A stretch of 64,000 bases of DNA from Pseudomonadota bacterium (lineage in GTDB: Bacteria > Pseudomonadota > Gammaproteobacteria > Xanthomonadales > Xanthomonadaceae), in the NCBI GenBank assembly GCA_023419315.1, contig JAEZYE010000043.1, positions 62,001-126,000 on the forward strand, written 5' to 3'. Below, in pieces: positions 36,917-47,182 of this stretch. The number at the start of each line of letters is the position of its first letter. Positions within the stretch are counted from its first letter, which is position 1. The notes under the pieces are model-generated. The model saw nothing but the letters and a program-made list of their open reading frames with translations. It did not search any database and was not told the DNA's origin. The position numbers and the translations under genes are program-made.

Positions 36917-38076
36917 CGAGCGCGGCACGCGGGCAGCTTCAACGCGCGCGCGATGTCGCGCCAGTCGAAGGCGGCCACGGCCTGATCGTCGCCCACCGCA
37001 TAGAACACGCCCTGCGGGAAGCGCGCATCGGTGCTCTGATCAAGCCACACGCCGTCGGTGTTGGCCGTCTTGTTGCCGGCAAACGCACCGCGGTATTCGA
37101 GCGTGACGCGATCGAAGACATGGAACACGCTGCGATCCTTGAACTGATCGGTGGCGATCCAGTACCCGCTGCCGTCGGCGCACTGCGCCAGCGCCATGCC
37201 TTCGGCCTGCGCCTTGAACAGATTCGCGCCGATGTCGCGGCCGCGATACTTGCCGTCCAACCCGTACTCGCGAATGCGCGTACCGGTCGCCACGTCCTCT
37301 TCGGCCAGCAACAGGCGATCATTGCGTACGTCGCCGAACACCGATTCGGCAATGCGGATGGCGCCGGCATCACTCGTGTCGCCGAAGGATTCCATCAGCC
37401 GCGCCTGCCAGCCTTCCGGTACGCGCTTCAGCTGATAGCGCTTGAACCGCTGCCCCAGATCGGCCAGCGGCGGCGGCAGATCCTCGTTCTGCGGTGACAT
37501 GTAGTTGTCACTCACGATGACTTCGTAGCTGTCCTTCTGCGCCCGCACCCACAGGCCATACGGCTGTTTCAGATCGTCGGCACCGAACACCAGCACCGGC
37601 TTGAACTCCGGCAGCTGGAACATCTGCACGCGGCGGTTGTCGCGTTCGACCACCAGCAGGAGGTCATCGATCACGGCCACGCCATTGGGCCGCTGCATCC
37701 GGCCCAAGGCCGTGCCAGAGCCGGAGACGGTCCGCAGCGTCTTGCCGGTGCTGCCGTCATAGATCACCAGGCGATCGGTGGCCTTCGCCGTGGCGATCAG
37801 CCATCGCGCACCATCGCGCGTGCGCCAGCTGGCGGGCGAATCGACGTTCTCTTCCGGCGTGCTGGCGGTGAGGAATGCTTCGGCCACCACCACATGCGGC
37901 ACCTTGGCCTCACTGAGCAGTGGATCCATTTCGACGTTCTCGTCCGGCTCGCGATCGGCCTGATGCACTGCGGCCGTCGGCGTCGGCGCTTCCGGTCGGG
38001 TCGCGCGCTCGTTGGACGTCGCGGCGCACGCCGCGAGCACGACGGAAAGTGCCAGCACGGCAATCGGTGTCTTCAT
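36913..38076 (-). CDS. Beta-propeller phytase lipoprotein
   Basis: The 387-residue protein has a lipobox (ALSVVLAACAA) and the beta-propeller phytase landmarks. These include RWLIATAKATDRLVIYD, NDRLLLAEEDVATGTRIREY, AEGMALAQ, TDGVWLD and FPQGVFYAVGDDQ. BPPs are calcium-dependent and remove phosphate from Ca-phytate. As a lipoprotein it should face the periplasm or outside. It begins a three-gene operon (phytase, metallophosphoesterase, pyrophosphatase) under a PHO-box-like promoter and is divergent from a TonB receptor. ATG 38076 has a purine-rich GGGGGAA upstream. Confidence 0.88.
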   Translation of the reverse strand: MKTPIAVLALSVVLAACAATSNERATRPEAPTPTAAVHQADREPDENVEMDPLLSEAKVPHVVVAEAFLTASTPEENVDSPASWRTRDGARWLIATAKATDRLVIYDGSTGKTLRTVSGSGTALGRMQRPNGVAVIDDLLLVVERDNRRVQMFQLPEFKPVLVFGADDLKQPYGLWVRAQKDSYEVIVSDNYMSPQNEDLPPPLADLGQRFKRYQLKRVPEGWQARLMESFGDTSDAGAIRIAESVFGDVRNDRLLLAEEDVATGTRIREYGLDGKYRGRDIGANLFKAQAEGMALAQCADGSGYWIATDQFKDRSVFHVFDRVTLEYRGAFAGNKTANTDGVWLDQSTDARFPQGVFYAVGDDQAVAAFDWRDIARALKLPACRAR

Positions 38077-38110
38077 TGGTTCCCCCGGATGGTTTCCAGC
38101 AAACCCGCAG

Positions 38111-38144
38111 TTTGTACGCAGCGCGCATGACATTTTCATGTCAG
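38111..38144 (-). promoter_or_regulatory. PHO-box-like promoter of the phytase operon
   Basis: On the minus strand TGACA and TGTCA lie exactly 11 bp apart (38143-38139 and 38132-38128). With flanks they read CTGACATGAAAATGTCAT, about 14 of 18 positions matching the E. coli PHO-box consensus. Ten bases after TGTCAT comes TACAAA (38116-38111), the spacing of PhoB-activated -10 elements. Confidence 0.65.
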
Positions 38145-38173
38145 CGCGGCCAAGACGGCATGTGGACCGATGC

Positions 38174-38217
38174 TGTCACGCGCATGGCATCGGAGTGTCA
38201 TGTGTCCGCCATATGAC
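38174..38217 (+). promoter_or_regulatory. PHO-box-like promoter of the TonB receptor
   Basis: Three units at 11-bp steps read TGTCA (38174), TGGCA (38185) and TGTCA (38196). TATGAC (38212-38217) follows the last TGTCAT by 10 nt. The units match the PHO repeat; the AT-rich part between them is poorer than in the opposing box. Confidence 0.55.
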
Positions 38218-38260
38218 CGGCTTACAAAGGCGCGTTTATTTCTTCACGGGGAAGCAACAA

Positions 38261-40582
38261 ATGAAACGCAATGCCTTGGCCGCGAGCCTGTCGAAGGCGC
38301 TGTTCTGCGTGGGCGTGCTGCCCGCCAGCTTCATCGCGACCGCGCAGGAACAATCACCTGACGGATCCGCCGAACCGAAACAACTCGAAGCTGTCGTGGT
38401 CCAGGGGGAGATTGCGTACCGCGACCGCACCGACGACATCGCGCCCGTGCTTTCCTACGATCTCGAATACTTCCAGCGCTTCGAGCCCAACACCGTCGGC
38501 GACATGCTCAAGCGCGTGCCCGGTGTGACCTTCGTCGGTTCGGACATCATGGAGTTCGATGGCGCGATGATGCGCGGCATGGCCGCCGGCTACACGCAGG
38601 TGCTGATCAACGGCAAGAAGGTGCCCGGCGCCGGTGACGACCGCTCGTTCTGGGTCGACCGCATCCCGGCGGAAATGGTCGACCACGTGGAAATCCTGCG
38701 CAGCAACAGCGCCAATCGCAGCGGCGACGCGATCGCCGGCACCATCAACATCGTCCTGCGCGATGCCTACGTCTTTGATGGCAACTATGTCCGCATCGGC
38801 GCCAACCGCTGGTTCGACGGTGAAGTGAACCCGACCTTCGGCGCGGTCGTCAGTGGCGAAGCACTCGGCGGGCGCGTGCTTGCCGGCGTCAACGTGCAGG
38901 ACCGCTACCGCGGCAAGATCAAGCGTTCGGATCGTTTCAGCGATCCCTCGATGTCCGAACTGGTGAGCTGGGAAGACCAGAACGAGGTGAAGGACGGGCG
39001 CGACTACTCGGCCAACCTGTCCTATACCGTCGACGTCGGCCAGACCGGTCGCTTCAGCGCCGACGGCTTCTACGTCAAGACCGACCGTGACGTCACCGAG
39101 GTGTCGCACGAGGTGGAATACGACGACGGTGACGTGATCGAGTCGCGCGTGCCGGGCCTGAATCCGGTTGACCAGAAGAACTGGGGCATCGGCGCCGAGT
39201 ACCGCTTCGACATGGCGGGCGGCACCACCGAGTTCGACCTCGACTACGCGAAGTTCCAGGACGACAGCACCGAGAGCGAGGAGAAGCACGAGTACGTCAA
39301 TGGCGAATGGGATGCATCGGAAGCGGAATCGTCGTCGGTCCAGGCCAAGGACGCGGAGACGAGCTTCAGGATCGCGCACAAGCGCCCGGCCGGAGCGGCC
39401 GAACTTGAGTTCGGCGTGGACTACCGGCGCAAGAAGCGCGATGTCGCCTACACCAATTACGTCTGGGAAGCCGAGGACGAAGGCGACGCGGTGGTCTACG
39501 CGCCCGATGGCACGATTGCGTCGCTGATCGAGGAAACGCGTCTTGACCCTTACGTGATGTTGTCGGGCGAGGGCGAGCGCTTCTCATGGGAAGCCGGCCT
39601 GCGTTACGAGACGACGAAGTCCGACATCCGCTATGGCGAGGACGGCGAAACCACCGGCACGCAAAGCAAGGATTACAACGAACTGCTGCCCTCGCTGCAT
39701 TTCAAGTGGGATATCACCGCCGACACACGCATCAGCCTGTCGCTGGCCAAGAGCATCAAGCGCCCGAACTTCAACGAGTTGATCCCGGCCCTGCTCGATG
39801 GCGAGTACGGCGACAACGACTACATCGGCAATCCCCTGCTCGAACCCGAAACCGCCAACGGCATCGATCTCGGCTTCGAACGCCGTCTCGGCCAGCACGG
39901 TGTCGTCGGCGTCAACTTCTTCTATCGCGACGTCAAGAACCTGATCGAACTGGTCAACACCGGCGAATGGAGCGAAGACGCACAGGACACCTACGAAGAC
40001 GAACTGGAGGAATTCCTCGAAGAGAATCCCGGCGCGACCGAAGACGACTTCGAATTCAATCCGGAGAGCTGGCTGTTCACGTCAGCCAATGTCGGCGACG
40101 GCAAGGTCTACGGCGCGGAGTTCGATCTGTCCACGCCGTTGACCGCGCTGGGCCTGCCGAACACCGGCGTGTTCGTGAACTACTCGTACCTCGACAGCAA
40201 GATCACCGATTTCCTCGGCAGCCGCCGCTTCAACGACCAGGCCAAGAGCGTCTACAACGTCGGCTTCATCCAGGATCTTCCCTCGGTGGGCGCAAGCTTC
40301 GGCGCGACCTACCGCAAGCAGGGGGACGCTTCCAGCCGCATCCTCGGCGAGGAAGTGACGGTGAAGTACGGCGATGACCTGGAAGTGTTCGTCGAGAAGC
40401 GATTCGGCCAGACCGTCTCGCTGCGCCTGACCGCCTCGAACCTACTCGACGCATCGAAGGACGAGTTCTTCCACAAGTTCGACAACCAGGCCGACCAGAT
40501 CGACCGCGACTACGATGAATACGAACTGGAAACCGAAGAAGCGGGCCCGAGCTACCAGCTGGTGATGCGCTGGGCGTTCTGA
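38261..40582 (+). CDS. TonB-dependent receptor of the phytase locus
   Basis: The 773-residue outer-membrane receptor has a signal peptide, a TonB-box-like LEAVVVQG near 43, a plug (about 50-165; MLKRVPGVTF, NIVLRDA) and a 22-strand-type barrel ending in Phe. No N-terminal STN signalling domain is present. A very acidic stretch (about 570-603, EDELEEFLEENPGATEDDFE) lies in a likely surface loop. Divergence from a phytase operon under matching PHO-like boxes points to phytate, a metal-phytate or another organophosphate as ligand; sequence alone cannot prove this. Confidence 0.9.
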   Translation: MKRNALAASLSKALFCVGVLPASFIATAQEQSPDGSAEPKQLEAVVVQGEIAYRDRTDDIAPVLSYDLEYFQRFEPNTVGDMLKRVPGVTFVGSDIMEFDGAMMRGMAAGYTQVLINGKKVPGAGDDRSFWVDRIPAEMVDHVEILRSNSANRSGDAIAGTINIVLRDAYVFDGNYVRIGANRWFDGEVNPTFGAVVSGEALGGRVLAGVNVQDRYRGKIKRSDRFSDPSMSELVSWEDQNEVKDGRDYSANLSYTVDVGQTGRFSADGFYVKTDRDVTEVSHEVEYDDGDVIESRVPGLNPVDQKNWGIGAEYRFDMAGGTTEFDLDYAKFQDDSTESEEKHEYVNGEWDASEAESSSVQAKDAETSFRIAHKRPAGAAELEFGVDYRRKKRDVAYTNYVWEAEDEGDAVVYAPDGTIASLIEETRLDPYVMLSGEGERFSWEAGLRYETTKSDIRYGEDGETTGTQSKDYNELLPSLHFKWDITADTRISLSLAKSIKRPNFNELIPALLDGEYGDNDYIGNPLLEPETANGIDLGFERRLGQHGVVGVNFFYRDVKNLIELVNTGEWSEDAQDTYEDELEEFLEENPGATEDDFEFNPESWLFTSANVGDGKVYGAEFDLSTPLTALGLPNTGVFVNYSYLDSKITDFLGSRRFNDQAKSVYNVGFIQDLPSVGASFGATYRKQGDASSRILGEEVTVKYGDDLEVFVEKRFGQTVSLRLTASNLLDASKDEFFHKFDNQADQIDRDYDEYELETEEAGPSYQLVMRWAF

Positions 40583-40604
40583 TTTCCCGGTTTGGCCGAG
40601 GATG

Positions 40605-40632
40605 AAAAAAGCCGGCGTCTGCCGGCTTTTTT
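40605..40632 (+). terminator. Terminator of the TonB receptor gene
   Basis: A 12-bp perfect stem including A-run and T-run (40605-40616 with 40621-40632, loop GTCT). Confidence 0.92.
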
Positions 40633-40819
40633 CCGTCTCGCGGAACATGCGGCGGCTCTTCCGCGCCAACTGAAGCACAGCGCGGATTGGTCTTCCGTTC
40701 CGGCTCACGGGCGCAGGCCGTTGACGCGTCAGAAATGACCATGCTTTGGATCGGTTCGAAATGCCTACAACGCCGCCGTCATTTGTTGCAGACTTCGCGC
40801 ACCCGCATTGGAGCCGCCC

Positions 40820-41452
40820 ATGAAAGTCGTCGAAGTCCGCCATCCATTGGTCCAGCACAAGATTGGCCTGCTGCGGGACGCTGCACTGAGCACCAAGGGG
40901 TTCCGCGAACTGGTGACGGAACTGGGCACGCTATTGGCGTACGAAGCCACGGCGGATCTGGAAACCGAGACCGCGACGATGGCGGGCTGGGCAGGCGATG
41001 TGCAGGTCCGGCGCATCGCCGGCGCCAAGATCACGCTGGTGCCCATCCTGCGCGCCGGGCTGGGCATGCTGCCGGGCGTGCTGGCGCTGATTCCTGCCGC
41101 CAAGGTCAGCGTGGTGGGGCTGCAGCGTGATGAGGAAACCCTGCAGCCGGTGCCCTATTTCGAGCGGCTTACCGGGCGGCTCGATGAACGCGATGCGCTG
41201 ATCCTCGATCCAATGCTCGCCACGGGCGGCACGCTCATCGCCACGATCGACATGCTCAAGCGCGCGGGCTGCCGTCGCATCAAGGGAATTTTCCTCGTCG
41301 CTGCGCCCGAGGGTCTGGCGGCGCTGGAGGCCGCACATCCGGACGTGGAGGTCTACACCGCGGCCGTGGATGATCATCTCAACGAGAAGGGCTACATCCT
41401 TCCGGGCCTGGGTGATGCCGGCGATCGCATCTTCGGCACACGGGTGGATTGA
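40820..41452 (+). CDS. upp: Uracil phosphoribosyltransferase
   Basis: This 210-residue salvage enzyme makes UMP from uracil and PRPP. It shows EVRHPLVQHKIGLLRD at the start, the PRPP loop DPMLATGGT (about 130-138) and GLGDAGDRIFGT near the end. ATG 40820 has GGAG 6 nt upstream and is preferred over a TTG at 40808. A TACAAC about 50 nt upstream may be its -10. Confidence 0.96.
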   Translation: MKVVEVRHPLVQHKIGLLRDAALSTKGFRELVTELGTLLAYEATADLETETATMAGWAGDVQVRRIAGAKITLVPILRAGLGMLPGVLALIPAAKVSVVGLQRDEETLQPVPYFERLTGRLDERDALILDPMLATGGTLIATIDMLKRAGCRRIKGIFLVAAPEGLAALEAAHPDVEVYTAAVDDHLNEKGYILPGLGDAGDRIFGTRVD

Positions 41453-41683
41453 GCGCGGGTGAACCGCATGAACGTCCGGCTTCGGCGTTCGTCCCGACAT
41501 CGCTGATGCATCCACGACGCACCCGACTTTCCATCCCGGCGTGAGCCGGCCTTGGCCGCAGTGCGGTCGCGGCGCCTTCCTCTTCCCCTCGCCGCGACTG
41601 TCCTCCAGCTTCCCCACTCATTCCTATGGACCGTTGCGCCGATTGATGCGCGCTTCTTTCCTCGGCCATCGCCCGCTGCGCCA

Positions 41684-42205
41684 TCACGCTTCAGCCATCG
41701 CACTGCGGGCGTCAGCGGAGTTCTGCCCCGTGACACTGGTGTTCCGCATCTGCATTTCCGGTGTTCTCCAACGGCAATACCAATGCGGATACTGGTCCAG
41801 CCGGTCGCACAATCCCGCGCGCAGGGGTGCCTGCACGAGCTGCATCGCCAGTTCGACTGGATTGTCCTCGGCCGCGATCGCGTACACCTGATACCCGGCC
41901 TGCCACACCCGCCCACTCCGCTCGGCGGCGCATTGAACGGCACGGGCGCTGCGCTCCTTGAACAAGGCCATGCTCCGGTTGAGGCAGGCATTGCGGCGGC
42001 GGAGCATCCAGCACACGCGATCGGGAAGCACCAGCCATGCAAGTGACTGCACCGCCGATTCCTGTTCGCACCGCAGCAGTTCTTCCGTCACCACGCGTGC
42101 GCAGCGCAGATCATCCAGCCACGGAATGCCGCGCGCGGTGAGCACCGTCAGGGAGTGGATATCGCCGTCCGACGGCACAGTCATAGCGTCCATGCCAATC
42201 AGCAT
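41684..42205 (-). pseudogene. Decayed REP-associated tyrosine transposase (RAYT) relative
   Basis: The 173-residue frame keeps RAYT landmarks: an LPDRVCWML segment where active enzymes have PDHVHWL, GRVWQAGYQVYAI, and NPVELAMQLVQAPLRAGL followed by YPHW. The HUH metal motif is lost (both His replaced, by Arg and Cys), so nicking activity is unlikely. No REP-type palindromes are evident in the flanks. It could be a relic or a domesticated protein. The start is uncertain among ATGs at 42205, 42193 and 42184. Confidence 0.65.
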
Positions 42206-42280
42206 GGCGAAGGACGGATCTTGGTACCTTCAGCCAATCACGCATGCGGCTGTCGGTGAGCGCCGCATCGGCGCGTCAGC

Positions 42281-43177
42281 TCATGCCTGCGTGGCAAGAC
42301 TGCGTGCGCGCAGTTCAGCGAGTTCCTGGGTGACACCGAACTTGCCCTTCTCGTCCCGCGTCACGCTGGCCACCGCGCAATCCGGATCGTGGGTAAAGAA
42401 CAGATGCACGTTGCGCGCGAGCTTGTCTTCGAGGAAAGCGCGCTTCTCGTCGATCAGCAACTCGGCATTGCGGTCGTAGCCCATCGTGATTGGCACATGG
42501 ACCCACGAACGGCCGGGAATCAGGTCGGCACAGAACACGATGCCGCCGTGCGCCTCGCCTTCAACACGTTCGGGCCCGACGATCTCCGCCAGCATCAGTC
42601 CCGGCGTGTGACCGTCACTGAAGCTGAAACGCACGCTGTCACCGAGCGCATTCGACGTTTTGCCATCGACCAGTTCCAGTCGTCCGCTGGCTTCCAGCAG
42701 GCCCTGAAGTTCGGGGATGAAACTGGCGCGATCACGCGGATGCGGACGCAGCGCACGTTGCCAATGATCACGGCCCACGACGAAGGTCGCGTTGGGGAAC
42801 AACAGCTCCGACGCGTGGCCTTCGCGCCACGGCGCAAGCAGGCCGCCCGCGTGGTCAAAGTGCAGATGACTCAACACGACGACGTCGATGTCTTCGTGGT
42901 TGAAGCCGGCTTCGGCCAGGGAATCGAGCAGCACGTGGCGCTCTTCCTGCACACCGAAGCGTTCGCGCATCTTCGGCTCGAAGAAGGCACCGATGCCGGT
43001 TTCGAACAACACGGTCTTGCCGTTGAGCGGGCTGGCGAGCAGCGCACGGCATGCAAGCGGCACGCGGTTTTCATCGTCGGGCGCAAGCCATTTCGACCAC
43101 ATCGCACGCGGCGCGTTGCCGAACATCGCACCGCCATCGAGCTTCTGGGAATTGCCGAGCAGGGACCAGAGTTTCAT
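42281..43177 (-). CDS. MBL-fold metallo-hydrolase
   Basis: The 298-residue protein has the metallo-beta-lactamase motif SHLHFDHAGG (about 109-118) and further His/Asp ligands in FSDGHTPG and near the end (FFTHDPD). No signal peptide is seen, so it is cytoplasmic. Relatives include lactonases and other hydrolases; the substrate is unknown. ATG 43177 follows TAGAAT by 7 nt, so the transcript is probably leaderless. The frame upstream to 43312 is then excluded. Confidence 0.85.
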   Translation of the reverse strand: MKLWSLLGNSQKLDGGAMFGNAPRAMWSKWLAPDDENRVPLACRALLASPLNGKTVLFETGIGAFFEPKMRERFGVQEERHVLLDSLAEAGFNHEDIDVVVLSHLHFDHAGGLLAPWREGHASELLFPNATFVVGRDHWQRALRPHPRDRASFIPELQGLLEASGRLELVDGKTSNALGDSVRFSFSDGHTPGLMLAEIVGPERVEGEAHGGIVFCADLIPGRSWVHVPITMGYDRNAELLIDEKRAFLEDKLARNVHLFFTHDPDCAVASVTRDEKGKFGVTQELAELRARSLATQA

Positions 43178-43184
43178 GACGCGC

Positions 43185-43190
43185 ATTCTA
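43185..43190 (-). promoter_or_regulatory. -10 of a probably leaderless MBL-hydrolase transcript
   Basis: TAGAAT on the minus strand ends exactly 7 nt before the ATG, putting the expected +1 on the A of the start codon. Confidence 0.55.
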
Positions 43191-43235
43191 GCGCGCACGG
43201 AGGCTGCGACCCGCGAAAGCCGCAGCCACGCGTGT

Positions 43236-45011
<1,776 letters not shown>

Positions 45012-45059
45012 GACGTCTCCTGCGTGGACGGACGGCGCGCTCCGCTCCAGCGAGAGGAA

Positions 45060-45308
45060 TCAGCCGCCCTGCAACTGGCGCAACTTCGCCAGCAGTTGAT
45101 CATGCGTTTCAGGATACGACGGATCGGGGTCGATGCATTCGACCGGGCAGACGACGACACATTGCGGTTCGTCATGATGGCCCACGCATTCGGTGCAGCG
45201 CGCCGGATCAATCACGTAGATCGTCTCGCCCATCGTGATCGCCTGGTTGGGACAGGCGGGCTCGCAGACATCGCAATTGACGCAGGTTTCGTTGATTTTC
45301 AGGGCCAT
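45060..45308 (-). CDS. YfhL-type dicluster ferredoxin
   Basis: This 82-residue protein carries two 4Fe-4S motifs: CVNCDVCEPACP (CxxCxxCxxxCP) and CTECVGHHDEPQCVVVCPVEC, with the eight-residue insertion of the YfhL family. It is a small electron carrier; its partner is not apparent. Gene order lipoprotein, ferredoxin, ggt is on one strand, but spacing (125 bp upstream) suggests its own promoter. Confidence 0.92.
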   Translation of the reverse strand: MALKINETCVNCDVCEPACPNQAITMGETIYVIDPARCTECVGHHDEPQCVVVCPVECIDPDPSYPETHDQLLAKLRQLQGG

Positions 45309-45433
45309 GCTGCATCTACCGTCCCGCGGTGGCGGGAGTCGCAGCGCCGATGCTCGACCGGCGCTGCTTCCCGGCTTGCGCCAGGTTCACCATGCCAGGG
45401 CGCGCGGCCGCGAGGCGACCACGCGCGCCAGAC

Positions 45434-45928
45434 TTACTTGGCTTCGACGAAAACGTAGTCGACGCCGGTCGGGGCAACCGCAGCCTTGACGCGTTCGCCA
45501 TCGGCAGCGGCGCCGATGAACAGCACGCGCACGCCCTTCATGCTGTCAGGCTCGGTGCCTTCGAACGAAGCCACAACCAGATCGGCCATGCGGGTGGAAG
45601 CGGAGGAACCGAACGCCAGCATGTTGCCGCCGACGATGCCGCGGCCGACAGCGGCCTTGGCCTGGTCCAGCGCGCGACCGTACTTGTCCTCGAACTGCGG
45701 ATCCGATTCCGGCGGCAGGTAGTACAGGTACGGATTGTTGGTGATCGTGCCCATGTTGCGGCCGACCACTTCCTGCAGGTACGTGCGCCAGCCGGCGTCA
45801 TCGTCCTTGGCCGGAGCCACCAGCGGCGCATCGGCGGTTTCGGCCGGCGCGGCTTCCTGCTTCTTGCAGGCGACGAAAGGAACCACCAGGCAGGCAATCA
45901 GCAACAGGCGTGTAGCGATACGGATCAT
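45434..45928 (-). CDS. Conserved lipoprotein of unknown function
   Basis: The 164-residue protein has a lipoprotein-like signal (LLLIACLVVPFVACKK). The mature part contains RNMGTITNNPYLYYLPP and RMADLVVASFEGTEPDSMKGVRVLFIGAAADGERV, conserved-looking but not assignable. ATG 45928 is preceded by GAGGGG. It lies between coaD (59 bp upstream) and the ferredoxin gene. Confidence 0.75.
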   Translation of the reverse strand: MIRIATRLLLIACLVVPFVACKKQEAAPAETADAPLVAPAKDDDAGWRTYLQEVVGRNMGTITNNPYLYYLPPESDPQFEDKYGRALDQAKAAVGRGIVGGNMLAFGSSASTRMADLVVASFEGTEPDSMKGVRVLFIGAAADGERVKAAVAPTGVDYVFVEAK

Positions 45929-45987
45929 TGGAAAGGTCCCCCTCTCAGAGTCGGTGTTGTGAAGATCGTGCCACAAAAGCGCGGTAT

Positions 45988-46485
45988 TCAGGCGCGCTGC
46001 CACTGCGCCTTGAGCGCCGCCGCCACGTCCGCCGTGACGAATCCGGAAATGTCGCCGCCCAGCCGCGAGATCTCGCGCACCAGCGACGACGAAATGAAGC
46101 CGTACTGCTCGGCGGGCGTAAGGAACAGCGTTTCCACGTCCGGAATCAGGTGGCGGTTCATGCTGGCCAGCTGGAATTCGTACTCGAAATCCGAGACCGC
46201 GCGCAGGCCCCGCAGCAACACGCCACCGCCGATGTCCTTGACGAAATGCGCCAGCAGGCAATCGAATCCCTGGACTTCGACATTCGAATGATGGGCCGTC
46301 GCCTTGCGCGCCAGATCCACCCGCAGCGCCAGCGGCAGCGACGGCCCCTTCGCCGGGCTTTCGGCCACGCCGATGATCAGGCGGTCGAACAGCGGCGCCG
46401 CACGGTCAATCAGATCGATGTGCCCGTTGGTGATCGGGTCGAACGTGCCGGGATAGACCGCGATACGGTTTCGGGACACGCTCAT
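45988..46485 (-). CDS. coaD: Phosphopantetheine adenylyltransferase
   Basis: The 165-residue enzyme catalyses the fourth step of coenzyme A synthesis. It has YPGTFDPITNGHIDLIDRA (T/HxGH motif, about 11-29), the LRGLRAVSDFEYEF region and ISSSLVREI, the second nucleotide-binding motif. Its start overlaps the rsmD stop by 4 bp. Confidence 0.97.
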   Translation of the reverse strand: MSVSRNRIAVYPGTFDPITNGHIDLIDRAAPLFDRLIIGVAESPAKGPSLPLALRVDLARKATAHHSNVEVQGFDCLLAHFVKDIGGGVLLRGLRAVSDFEYEFQLASMNRHLIPDVETLFLTPAEQYGFISSSLVREISRLGGDISGFVTADVAAALKAQWQRA

Positions 46486-47126
46486 GCGGGCTCGGGTTCC
46501 TGATGGACGCCGCGCAGTGTATCAGCGCCCTGCCCGGCGGCGTTGCGGTAGAGCGCGAACCGTACGTCGCGGGTGCGCCCCTCGCGATGCAGCTGCCAAT
46601 CTGCGGGCGCCACGGGCGGTGCGTCCGGTGCGGATTCGACGTAGATCCAGGCATCTGGCGCCAGGTGCGGAAGCACCGCCGCCATCGCTTTTCCCCACAG
46701 GCCCGCGGCGAAAGGCGGATCGAGGAACACCAGATCGAATGCGGCGGCGGCCGGCGCGGCCAGCCAGGTCAGTGCATCGGTGTTGACGACCTGGACCTGC
46801 CCGGTCGCATCCAGTTTCGCCACCGTCGCCGCGAGGCCGCGCGCCGCGCCGGCATCCCGCTCGATCAGCACGGCGCTGGCCGCGCCACGCGATACGGCCT
46901 CCAGGCCCAGTGCACCGGTGCCGGCAAATGCATCGAGGACGCGCGCGCCGCTCAAGCCCGATTGCAGCCAGTTGAAGAGGGTTTCCCGCACACGGTCGGA
47001 CGACGGTCTCAAGCCCGCCAGCGCGGGCACCTGCAGACGGGTTCCGCGCCAGCGTCCGGCAATGATGCGCACACTGCCGGGCGCGGCGGCCGGCGCTTTG
47101 GCGCGTGGCGTGCGGCCCGGCTTCAT
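46482..47126 (-). CDS. rsmD: 16S rRNA (guanine-966-N2)-methyltransferase
   Basis: The 214-residue SAM methyltransferase has RIIAGRWRGTRL near the start, the SAM motif LDAFAGTGALGLEAVSRGA and the catalytic LVFLDPPF. It is coupled to coaD by a 4-bp overlap and diverges from ftsY, a conserved arrangement. Confidence 0.95.
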   Translation of the reverse strand: MKPGRTPRAKAPAAAPGSVRIIAGRWRGTRLQVPALAGLRPSSDRVRETLFNWLQSGLSGARVLDAFAGTGALGLEAVSRGAASAVLIERDAGAARGLAATVAKLDATGQVQVVNTDALTWLAAPAAAAFDLVFLDPPFAAGLWGKAMAAVLPHLAPDAWIYVESAPDAPPVAPADWQLHREGRTRDVRFALYRNAAGQGADTLRGVHQEPEPA

Positions 47127-47149
47127 CGGGGGCGGAAAGGGCTGGGTGG

Positions 47150-47155
47150 TACCAT
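47150..47155 (+). promoter_or_regulatory. -10 element of ftsY
   Basis: TACCAT lies 27 nt before the ftsY ATG, within the 56-bp gap to divergent rsmD. Confidence 0.4.
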
Positions 47156-47182
47156 GCGCGCATTCTCCGCGATTGCCTGGTC

